This document shows, piece by piece, positions 1 through 8,125 of a stretch of DNA of 64,000 nt. Origin of the DNA: Nitrospira sp. (GTDB lineage Bacteria > Nitrospirota > Nitrospiria > Nitrospirales > Nitrospiraceae). The stretch covers positions 1 through 64,000 of the forward strand of contig JAOUMR010000007.1 of the NCBI GenBank assembly GCA_029881435.1, given 5' to 3'. The translations under genes were made by a program, and so were the position numbers. The notes under the pieces were generated by a model that worked only from the letters and a program-made list of their open reading frames with translations, searched no databases and had not been told where the DNA came from. The stretch's first letter is position 1. The number at the start of each line of letters is the position of its first letter.

Positions 1-119
1 TTTTGCGTTACGCAACGCTTGAATGGAGAGCCGGATGCGCTGAGAGGTGCACGTCCGGTTCGGGGAGGAGAGACTGGGAGATAGTGCGACTACGCCCGGT
101 CTCTCACTCCACTCCCTAC
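1..119 (+). ncRNA. Group II intron 3' end (domain V, putative domain VI and 3' splice site); rest of intron lies left of the window
   Basis: 28-61 GAGCCGGATGCGCTGAGAGGTGCACGTCCGGTTC is a canonical 34-nt domain V: AGC triad, GAGA (GNRA) tetraloop, 2-nt CG bulge, paired arms. A GAGACTGGG/CCCGGTCTC hairpin follows (DVI-like), and the sequence ends CTAC (AY end) just before transposase coding sequence. Confidence 0.88.
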
Positions 120-579
120 AGGGGAAGGATGGTTGTATCTGGCAGGGATTAAAGATCTGTATACGTGTGAGGTAGTCGGGTATGCCATGGGGGCCCGGAT
201 GACGACGGACTTGGTGCGCCACGCCTTGGGGAACGCGGTCGGGGCGAAACGCCCACGCCCGGGCTTGATCCACCACTCCGACCGTGGCTCCCAATATTGT
301 GCCCACGACTATCAGGATCAGCTGCGGCAGTTCGGCATGATTCCCTCCATGAGCCGGAAGGGCAATTGCTATGACAACGCGCCGATGGAGAGTTTCTGGG
401 GGACACTGAAAAATGAGCTGGTGCACCATCGGCGATATAATACGCGGGAGCAGGCTCGGCGCGAGATTACGGAGTACATCGAGGTGTTCTACAACCGCCA
501 GCGGCGGCATTCCCGGCTGGGGAATCGCTCGCCTGCGGCATTTGCCCAACAGTGGGCCCGTCAACAGCCGACGGCGTGA
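120..579 (+). pseudogene. IS3-family transposase (OrfB, rve integrase core), 3' exon downstream of group II intron
   Basis: Frame reads (T)GEGWLYLAGIKDLYTCEVVGYAM...HHSDRGSQY...MSRKGNCYDNAPMESFWGTLKNE...YNRQRRHSRLGNRSPAAF, typical of the IS3 OrfB C-terminal catalytic domain. The N-terminal part is absent from the window. Confidence 0.9.
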
Positions 580-593
580 GACTGTCATTCATG

Positions 594-609
594 GCGTCCA
601 CTCTTGACA
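594..609. repeat. Putative right terminal inverted repeat of the IS3-family element
   Basis: gcgtccactcttgaca shortly after the transposase stop; outward reading TGTCAAGAGTGGACGC begins TG as IS3-family ends do. The left end is not in the window. Confidence 0.4.
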
Positions 610-827
610 ACCGGGGTCACACGGGTTCACCATTACACAATATATCGTTGCGGAAGTAGCCGGCATGGATTCCTAGCGATGGTCGGAGAACACCTGGGTG
701 GTTTTGCCATCAAGACCAGTGAGTTACCTAGTTCTTCTCCTTATACGTTTTTTCTATACTTGGAACTCAAGTTATTCTTACGCGCGTATCGACTTCGTAG
801 GGGCAACATCTAAGAAGGAGGCACACT

Positions 828-941
828 ATGGACATGTTGAAGATGGTGGTATTCGGATTCATTGGAGTCGGGCTGGTAGTCGCATTCATGGCTACTATGT
901 CAAAAGTACTCGATATTACTTTCCTCGGTTCAGGAGGCTGA
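828..941 (+). CDS. Small single-pass membrane protein (37 aa), MDMLKMVVFGFIGVGLVVAFMATMSKVLDITFLGSGG
   Basis: Strong Shine-Dalgarno AAGGAGG 5-10 nt upstream of ATG, one hydrophobic helix, and a downstream hairpin at 975-1008. Not in the ORF track because of length. Confidence 0.6.
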   Translation: MDMLKMVVFGFIGVGLVVAFMATMSKVLDITFLGSGG

Positions 942-974
942 AGGTCTCGAAATTAGCGGCATTGAATCAAGCTA

Positions 975-1008
975 GCCGGATATAGAAGATTTGACTTCTG
1001 TATCCGGC
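975..1008. terminator. Stem-loop after small ORF 828-941
   Basis: GCCGGATATAGAAG-ATTTGA-CTTCTGTATCCGGC: 14-bp stem with one G-U pair. No strong U tract. Confidence 0.5.
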
Positions 1009-1200
1009 ATATCACCTTCTGCGAAAACCATAGGTATGGAGGGGGGAAGTGTATCCTAAGGTTGCAGGTATGAGCAGGCTTCTGACTTTTCCCGTGACAA
1101 GGCACACATCACATCGTGGCTTGTCAGCTTTTTCTCCACGAAGAAAGCTCCGTGAGACCGACCCATCGAGAACCAGGAGTAGATCTAGTCACTTAAGAGA

Positions 1201-2190
1201 TTAGCGGCCTGGTTGCAGATGAACGATAGTCCCATTCTCTCCGCTTGCCCATCCACCTGTGGCATCAGGAAAACTGAGACCAAATAAGGAATTTGGAGTG
1301 ATGGATTTCCCCTCGTTCCAAGTAAGGCCGGCGTCGGTCGTCTGATACAACATGCCACGCTCCCCAACAATCCAGCCTTCTTGAGAACTCGTGAAACGAA
1401 CCTTCAGTAAATCGGTGAGCCTCGTACAAGTTTTTCCGCAGGGCAAAGTGTGATCAACCCACCTGGCCCCCCCGTCTAGCGTCTGAAAGAGAGCCCCTGC
1501 ATTACCGACCACCCAGCCGGTGGTCGTATCCGTGAAAAACACATCGAATAGAGTTACTGCGTGCTGTGTTTCTTGGGGTGCCCATGTCAGACCTCCATCC
1601 TTGGTCGACAGGACGGTACCGAGCGCGCCGACGACCGTACCTTGTCGGTCATTGAGAAAGTGGGTAGCATAGAGTACGGCTGTGGTGCCACTGATCTGCT
1701 CGACCCATTGCTTGCCGCCATCGATTGTATGAAAAATCGTGCCGCCTCCCCCTACTACCCATCCCACCGTTGGAGAGATAAAATAGATTCCGTATAGAGC
1801 TTGCCGCGTATCCAGTGATTGCGAGGACCATGAGTTCCCACCATCAGTCGTATACTTCAAGAGCCCCCCTACCCCAGCCACCCATCCATTCAATGAGTCG
1901 ACGAAAAACACTGAGGTTAATAAAGAAGAGGTCCCGCTTGGCACCCGCTTCCATTTCTTCCCGCCATCGGTGGTCCGCAGAATCGTCCCTCCGGTTCCCA
2001 CCGACCAACCATTCTGGAGCGTCTGAAACTGGATGCTCAGCAACGTGGATTTGGTGTTACTGACTTGCGGAGTGACGGAAAGCGTAGAGTCTGCGCTTTC
2101 GGTGAATTGGGGAGACCACAGCGTGGCGAAGAAAAGAGTGAACCATACGATACGATGGAAGGATTGGCTAAAGTGAAACTGGAGCAGCAT
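1201..2190 (-). CDS. YCF48/BNR-repeat (photosystem II assembly factor-like beta-propeller) exported protein
   Basis: Signal peptide and repeated GWxVGxxGTILxTxDGGxxW motifs. Confidence 0.85.
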   Translation of the reverse strand: MLLQFHFSQSFHRIVWFTLFFATLWSPQFTESADSTLSVTPQVSNTKSTLLSIQFQTLQNGWSVGTGGTILRTTDGGKKWKRVPSGTSSLLTSVFFVDSLNGWVAGVGGLLKYTTDGGNSWSSQSLDTRQALYGIYFISPTVGWVVGGGGTIFHTIDGGKQWVEQISGTTAVLYATHFLNDRQGTVVGALGTVLSTKDGGLTWAPQETQHAVTLFDVFFTDTTTGWVVGNAGALFQTLDGGARWVDHTLPCGKTCTRLTDLLKVRFTSSQEGWIVGERGMLYQTTDAGLTWNEGKSITPNSLFGLSFPDATGGWASGENGTIVHLQPGR

Positions 2191-3935
2191 TATTGATTGG
2201 TGTTCGCATCCGGTCTGTTGTTATTCCAGTACCCATCGTCAGGAAGTCCCTTCGCTTCGATGGTGAACTGTCCGGCTTCGAGCGTCAGCCACTTTTTCGG
2301 CGAACAGCAGGTCCCATCGGGAAGCAAGTCCCATGATCCTCGGCGCACGACGAGCGGTCCGGTCGCAAGGTCATCAAAGAAATCTCCTTTTTTTCCGATC
2401 CCATATAGATTGCGGTGCGGCACCTGGACCACGATCTTTTGATCGGTCCATGATTGAACCAGAGCAGCAGCTCCGTTGAAGAGCACTTCCGTCCGTGAGA
2501 CATTCGAGACAACGGTGTCGTTCACATCAGGTTCGTTGATTTCAAGATCAGTTCGGCGTTTATAGGCCTTCCGATTCAATTCGAGATCGGCATGTTCAGC
2601 CGTCTTGAGAAAGGTCCCGAAACCTTTCCCCTTTATGGTGACAGTCGCGTCCAATCCCGCAGACTTGGGGTCATACGACTCGACCACCGGCGTAACAAGT
2701 GTGAACTCGCCAGCCTCGACGGCCACGGTCCCTCGCTCGGCACAACAGAGTCCACCGACATTCGGTCTATTCGCGCTTCTGTAAATGACTACCTTGCCGC
2801 TTTTGGCGCTGAACGGCACCCAGACGTCGATGCGGTCGTCATTCCATCGATAGATGAGGGCCGGCACACCGCCGATCTCGACACGATTCTCACCAGTATT
2901 GAAATCCATGAAATTATACGGAGTGGAGCCACTCTCGGAGTAAAACCCAAAGTGTTCGCCGTTGATGCGAAGCAACGTCCCGATAGGCGCACTGGTCGGA
3001 CTCATGGAAGTGGCGCGGGAAACATGCACGGTAAACTGACCAACAACCCGCTCTCGTCCTTTGTGTCGCAGCACGACTGGACCGGACTCCGCATCGAGTG
3101 GGACATGGACCACAATGACATCGTCTTTCCATTGGGCGATCGTGGTCGGTCGCCCACCGATCAAGACGGCATCATCCATCGATGCTTTGATATCCCCGAA
3201 TCCCTGACCGAACAAGACGACCTTCGTCCCCACAGGACCACTGAGTGGATCCACTCGCACGGACGGAATGAGTGTGAGTGGTACCGGATTACTGACCAGA
3301 TACTCAACGGGTGAACAGCATGACCCATTCGGCAGAGGATCAGATGAAGCGAGACGAACGACCACCTGACCGCTTACCGCATTTGGGGGAATGTCAAGTT
3401 CGATCTTATCATCCTTCCATCGGCGTGGTCGGACCCTCACTCCGCCTACCATCACGTCATTCACGCCGAACATCGTATTGGGATCTCTGGCTCCCGCAGA
3501 CATGCCGAAATGACGACCGGTGATCTGCAGGGTCGCGCCACGCTCTGCTTCGATGGGCGAGATGGATTCGATGGACGGGGTCACAATACCCACATGTCCG
3601 GCGAGCAAAGTCTTCTTTCCGATCAACACCTCAACAAACCCGCTTGTCGCCTTGAATGGAACCTTGATTTCGATGGCCTCCGGCTCCCACCGCTGGACCA
3701 AAGCCAACACTCCATTGACAACGACCTTATTGAACTGGGTTGACTTAAACTTTCCGAACCCCTCCCCACTCAAGATAAGGGTAGAGCCAGGAGTTACCGT
3801 GGGAGAAGAGAGTGCAATGGCCGCCTGCTTGGCGCTTGCCATTGAGCTGCTTCCCTCACAGAGAACGAGCAAAAGCCAAACAAGCAATGCCGTGATCATC
3901 GAGATTCGGTACATCAATGGTCTATCGAATAGCAT
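2190..3935 (-). CDS. IPT/TIG-domain repeat exported protein
   Basis: N-terminal signal; repeated SPxxxxxGTxLxIxGxxFG... and WxDxxIxVxVP motifs typical of IPT/TIG repeats. Stop overlaps the start of the YCF48 gene. Confidence 0.85.
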   Translation of the reverse strand: MLFDRPLMYRISMITALLVWLLLVLCEGSSSMASAKQAAIALSSPTVTPGSTLILSGEGFGKFKSTQFNKVVVNGVLALVQRWEPEAIEIKVPFKATSGFVEVLIGKKTLLAGHVGIVTPSIESISPIEAERGATLQITGRHFGMSAGARDPNTMFGVNDVMVGGVRVRPRRWKDDKIELDIPPNAVSGQVVVRLASSDPLPNGSCCSPVEYLVSNPVPLTLIPSVRVDPLSGPVGTKVVLFGQGFGDIKASMDDAVLIGGRPTTIAQWKDDVIVVHVPLDAESGPVVLRHKGRERVVGQFTVHVSRATSMSPTSAPIGTLLRINGEHFGFYSESGSTPYNFMDFNTGENRVEIGGVPALIYRWNDDRIDVWVPFSAKSGKVVIYRSANRPNVGGLCCAERGTVAVEAGEFTLVTPVVESYDPKSAGLDATVTIKGKGFGTFLKTAEHADLELNRKAYKRRTDLEINEPDVNDTVVSNVSRTEVLFNGAAALVQSWTDQKIVVQVPHRNLYGIGKKGDFFDDLATGPLVVRRGSWDLLPDGTCCSPKKWLTLEAGQFTIEAKGLPDDGYWNNNRPDANTNQ

Positions 3936-4006
3936 CAGGGACAGATAGAGTACTCAAACACTGTAGGTCGACTTTAACAAGCGATTTTTTGCAGAGTCAA
4001 GATGGG

Positions 4007-4468
4007 TTATGAAGTGATTTGCACGATCATATCGATTTCCACGGGCGCATGGCGAGGAAGTTCTGCGGCGCCGACGGCAACACGCGCATGACGACCCGCG
4101 TCCCCAAACAGTGAGACAAGCAGATCCGAGGCACCGTTGAGCACTTGCGGGTGATCAGTAAACCCCGGGGCCGATGCGATGTACCCGACTACTTTGACGA
4201 TCTGTTTCACCCGATCGAGCGACCCGATTTCGTGTTTAACAATACTCAGCCCGTTCAATACGGCCACACGTGCCGCTTCAACTCCCTGCTCTATTGTAAT
4301 CCCCTGTCCCAGCTTGCCGGTCATGATGGGCTGACCATCACGTGAGGGTAACACACCGGAAAGAAAGAGGAGGTCTCCGACTTGAACAGCCGGTACATAG
4401 TTCGCCACTGGCTTCGGCGGAGATGGTAATTCGAGCCCCAATTCTTGGAGACGTTGCTCAGTAGACAT
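4007..4468 (-). CDS. RidA/YjgF-family protein
   Basis: VQVGDLLFLSGVLPSRDGQP...VGAAELPRHAPVEIDMIVQ, the RidA core. Confidence 0.85.
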   Translation of the reverse strand: MSTEQRLQELGLELPSPPKPVANYVPAVQVGDLLFLSGVLPSRDGQPIMTGKLGQGITIEQGVEAARVAVLNGLSIVKHEIGSLDRVKQIVKVVGYIASAPGFTDHPQVLNGASDLLVSLFGDAGRHARVAVGAAELPRHAPVEIDMIVQITS

Positions 4469-4495
4469 TGCTTCGCGTTCTCTTTCCTTGCTTCT

Positions 4496-5653
4496 TCACC
4501 CTGGCCTGAGGGCATCGAGAAAACTGTCGCCGACCAGTATTCGCTCGGTTCGAAGAGCCTCCACAATCGTCTGACCCACATCAGCGGCAGTCGGTCTGTT
4601 CCCTAAGTCGACCCCTTGCGCAAGCTTGGGCCCAGTCACGAACACCGGCACATACTCGCGAGTGGAGGTCTGTCCATGCAAGGAGAAATCTCTTCCATGA
4701 TCACCCGTGATGATCACCATATCACCGAGGCGCAGCTTCTCGAACAAATCAGGCAGCCGACGATCAAAGTCTTGTAGGGCTGTGGCCGCTTGGGCGGCAT
4801 CTTCAGATAGCAGATCCAGGCTGGCACACACAAGACCTCGTGGCATCTTACTCAGGATAGCGATCACCTCATCCAAAGCCGCTAATCCTGATGCAACGGG
4901 AAACGCTTTCGTGAACCCGCGCCCGGTAAAAAGGTCATAGATTTTTCCGACTCCCATCGCCATCTGGCCGGATCGGCTCAAGACGTCGAACATTGTCAAA
5001 CCCGGTGGCTCCATCACAAAGTCTTTCCGTCCAACGTGCGGGCGCAGGAGATCGTGTCCACCGATAACCGGCTGTGCAACGACCCGAATGAAACTCCCTG
5101 CATCTTTCGTCGCTTTTCGAATCTCGCGACATCGTTGCTGGAATTCCAACGGCGCCATGGCTGATTCATGCATGGCAAGACAGCACGTATTACCGCCATC
5201 AGTCCATAGTATGGGTGCCCCTGTGGCCATATGTTCCATGCTATGTTGGCGGAGCATGACCCCCATCGTGGAGACGTTCTTGCCGATCGCTTTTCTGCCC
5301 AATATCTGTTCGACGATGTCCACGATCTTGGCGGGCACACCGAAACTGCAGATCGTCTGAGCATCTTTCTGGATCACCCCGCTGATTTCCCAGCATCCAA
5401 CGGTAGAATCTTTGCCCGGTGATGCGAATCCCAGCCTTCCGAAGGAGCCACTTGGTTGTGCCATGGTCCGTACGCCCTTGATCTGGGCGATATGGCCCAG
5501 CCCAAGGATTTCGAAATTCGGCACACTCAAGCCATCGACCATCTCAGCCAAATGCACAAGGGTATTCGCCTCGGCATCGCCGTAGTCAACTGCATCCGGC
5601 AACGCCCCAATGCCAAACCCGTCAATGACGAGCAGAATGATCCGAGTAATCAT
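4496..5653 (-). CDS. deoB: Phosphopentomutase
   Basis: MITRIILLVIDGFGIGALPDA..., metalloenzyme superfamily motifs (GKDSTVGCWE, ITGDHGRD). Confidence 0.93.
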   Translation of the reverse strand: MITRIILLVIDGFGIGALPDAVDYGDAEANTLVHLAEMVDGLSVPNFEILGLGHIAQIKGVRTMAQPSGSFGRLGFASPGKDSTVGCWEISGVIQKDAQTICSFGVPAKIVDIVEQILGRKAIGKNVSTMGVMLRQHSMEHMATGAPILWTDGGNTCCLAMHESAMAPLEFQQRCREIRKATKDAGSFIRVVAQPVIGGHDLLRPHVGRKDFVMEPPGLTMFDVLSRSGQMAMGVGKIYDLFTGRGFTKAFPVASGLAALDEVIAILSKMPRGLVCASLDLLSEDAAQAATALQDFDRRLPDLFEKLRLGDMVIITGDHGRDFSLHGQTSTREYVPVFVTGPKLAQGVDLGNRPTAADVGQTIVEALRTERILVGDSFLDALRPG

Positions 5654-5873
5654 GCGCGCACTCTACCAAATCGCCGTAGCGCGATGTAGATACGTATGAG
5701 ACCGACGCAGGGATCCGACAGGACCTAGGCCAGAGGACTACTGCTGTTCTGCCGCACGTTTCTTCGGTGGATATCGCTGAAAATATTTGGAGGAAGTCGA
5801 ACCGAGCATTCGCAAGTCACATCGAAGCTCGGCACGGATCGTTCACTGAACTGGCACTTATCCGAGCCCTGTG

Positions 5874-6536
5874 TCATCCCACCCGCCATTCATCGAAGAT
5901 GTTGAGACTGGCGCTGGTCCCGATTCTGTCAGCTCCCGCCTCGAGCATCGCCAAGGTTGTCTTCCAATCACGAATGCCGCCCGACGCTTTGACTTTTACC
6001 CGCCCTGCGACGGTTTCTTTCAGTAAGCGTACATCCTCGACCGTCGCACCCGCTGGACCGAAGCCGGTCGAAGTCTTCACGTAGTCTGCTCCAGCTTCGA
6101 CCACTAGGTGACAGGCGGTTCGCTTCTCTTCCTCCGTCAGATAACAGGTCTCAAGGATCACTTTGTGCTCAACGCCCGGCGTCGCCTGCACCACTTCGGC
6201 AATGTCTGCTCGCACAGAGTCATGGGCACCTGATTTCAGCCGACTGACGTTCAGAACCATGTCCAACACGTGCGCGCCACGAGCCACCGCTTCAACAGCT
6301 TCTGCGACCTTCGTCGTAGTGGTGTGTCCGCCCAAGGGGAACCCAATAGGAATGCCGACTCGAATTGCGCTCCCCGCCACTGCTTCGACAGCCTCATCGA
6401 CGTAGCATGGTGGGACAAAAATGACAGTGAAGCCACGGTCTCTCGCCTCTCGGCACAGCCGGAGCACATCAGCGTTGGTGGCATCCGGTCTCAGAATCGT
6501 GTGATCAATGAGAGCCGGCAGGTTCCATGTAGACAT
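5874..6536 (-). CDS. deoC: Deoxyribose-phosphate aldolase
   Basis: LIDHTILRPDATNADV...VKTSTGFGPAGATVEDV...VKASGGIRDW... Confidence 0.95.
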   Translation of the reverse strand: MSTWNLPALIDHTILRPDATNADVLRLCREARDRGFTVIFVPPCYVDEAVEAVAGSAIRVGIPIGFPLGGHTTTTKVAEAVEAVARGAHVLDMVLNVSRLKSGAHDSVRADIAEVVQATPGVEHKVILETCYLTEEEKRTACHLVVEAGADYVKTSTGFGPAGATVEDVRLLKETVAGRVKVKASGGIRDWKTTLAMLEAGADRIGTSASLNIFDEWRVG

Positions 6537-6539
6537 CCT

Positions 6540-7622
6540 CTACGAGACTCCTTTCCAATAAGCAAGATTGCCATCGCCCGGAACAACGGAGATTTGTGAA
6601 TGCGGCCCTCTTCGAAACGGTCGCTTCTGATACTTTTCAACGGCTCTATTATGTTCCACCAGAGTGGTTGAAAAGTGATGCGTCCCATCGTTCCTCGATA
6701 CGAAATAGAGATATTTAGACGTCGCTGGATACAGCGCGGCACGGATCGAGTCAGCCCCGGGACTCGCAATAGGGCCAGGCGGCAAACCCGGCCAGCGATA
6801 GGTGTTGTAGGGACTGGGATGGGAAAGATCTTTTTTGTGGAGGTTTCCGTCGAAATTCGGCAATCCGTAGATCACAGTCGGATCGCTTTGCAGCGGAATG
6901 CGTTTTTTTAATCGATTGTGAAAGACCGAAGAAATGTGCGGCCGTTCGTCTCCCGCACCGGTTTCTTTTTCAATCACGGAGGCCAGCGTCAGAACCTGAT
7001 GGATCGTCAAATTCATGTCCTTCGCTCGTTCCTGCCATTCCTCAGTCACAACACGGCCAAGCTGATCTACCATCGTTCGAACGACCTCCTTTGCAGGCGT
7101 GGCTCTGGCAAAGCGATAGGTATCAGGAAACAAATACCCTTCCACGGTTTCCGCAGAAATTCCGAGCGTCTTGATGAATGACCTGTCCGATGCCATCCGG
7201 AGAAATTCAGTACGGCTCGTAATGTGTTGTCCCTCGAGCACATCGGCGATCTGATTGATTGTATAGCCTTCGGGAATCGTCACCGTATAGAGCAGAACTC
7301 GTCCGGTCAGCAGTTTTGAAAGAATCTCTGTCGGAGGCATTGCACCATTGAACTCATACTCTCCGGGCTGAATTTTGCGGTCCGCGTCTTGGGACTTTCC
7401 GAGCATCACGAACCTCGAACGGCTTCTGATCAGTTGTTCGCGTTCAAGGAGGACCGCAGCTTGGAGAAATGTCGCCCCTTCCGGGATCACCACAATTTTA
7501 TTGACAGGGTGATCAGACTCAGAGAGGACCGGACCTTCAGCCCATCGGATCGTCTGGTAGACGACCGTTGCGGCGATTGCGACGACGGTGATGATTCCGA
7601 TGAGGATTACGCGTAGCGTCAT
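6540..7622 (-). CDS. mltG: Endolytic transglycosylase MltG
   Basis: YceG-like motifs: EGYTINQIADVL, ASVIEKETG, RPHISSVFHNRLKKRIPLQSDPTVIYGL. Start set at MTLRVILIGI (longer ORF to 7766). Confidence 0.93.
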   Translation of the reverse strand: MTLRVILIGIITVVAIAATVVYQTIRWAEGPVLSESDHPVNKIVVIPEGATFLQAAVLLEREQLIRSRSRFVMLGKSQDADRKIQPGEYEFNGAMPPTEILSKLLTGRVLLYTVTIPEGYTINQIADVLEGQHITSRTEFLRMASDRSFIKTLGISAETVEGYLFPDTYRFARATPAKEVVRTMVDQLGRVVTEEWQERAKDMNLTIHQVLTLASVIEKETGAGDERPHISSVFHNRLKKRIPLQSDPTVIYGLPNFDGNLHKKDLSHPSPYNTYRWPGLPPGPIASPGADSIRAALYPATSKYLYFVSRNDGTHHFSTTLVEHNRAVEKYQKRPFRRGPHSQISVVPGDGNLAYWKGVS

Positions 7623-8121
7623 AGGATTGATCGCTTGGAACTTCTGTTGCCCAAGCCTGCTCGATCTCATCAACCGCGCTTGTCGCTCCATTCGCCGTTG
7701 ACGATGAGGCCTGTGCCTCAAGGTAACTCTGCAAGAGTATCGCCGCAGCGACTCGATCGACCGCACCCTTGCGCTTTTTTCGGCTGACGTCCGCAGCGAT
7801 TAAAAGATCTTCCGCTGCCTTCGTCGTCATCCGTTCGTCCCACAGGACGATCGGCACGGAGATTCCCGCTTCCAGTTTCTCCGCAAACACTCGCATAGCA
7901 AGAACGGCAGGCCCTTGACGGCCATCCAACTGAAGCGGGAAGCCTAAGACCACCCGCTCGACATCGTGAGACGTGATTAACGCGGCAATATGCGCGACAT
8001 CCCAATCCAATGCCCGCCGCTCAAACGTTTCAAGCGGTTGTGCCGTCCATTTCAACTCATCGCTGAGGGCAACGCCGATTCGTTTGGTGCCGTAATCGAG
8101 CGCGAGAATACGACTAGGCAT
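7537..8121 (-). CDS. ruvX: Holliday junction resolvase-like RuvX (YqgF)
   Basis: MPSRILALDYGTKRIGVALSD...VLGFPLQLDGRQGP...LWDERMTTKAAE. C-terminus overlaps mltG. Confidence 0.92.
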   Translation of the reverse strand: MPSRILALDYGTKRIGVALSDELKWTAQPLETFERRALDWDVAHIAALITSHDVERVVLGFPLQLDGRQGPAVLAMRVFAEKLEAGISVPIVLWDERMTTKAAEDLLIAADVSRKKRKGAVDRVAAAILLQSYLEAQASSSTANGATSAVDEIEQAWATEVPSDQSYDATRNPHRNHHRRRNRRNGRLPDDPMG

Positions 8122-8125
8122 GATT

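Noticed and set aside
2592-3314. 240-aa plus-strand ORF opposite the TIG-repeat gene
   Set aside because: Shadow ORF: low-complexity His/Arg/Asp-rich translation with no domain, fully antisense to a well-supported CDS.
5700-5840. Possible minus-strand 23-aa ORF MLGSTSSKYFQRYPPKKRAAEQQ between deoB and deoC
   Set aside because: No convincing ribosome binding site and very short; cannot be supported without conservation data.
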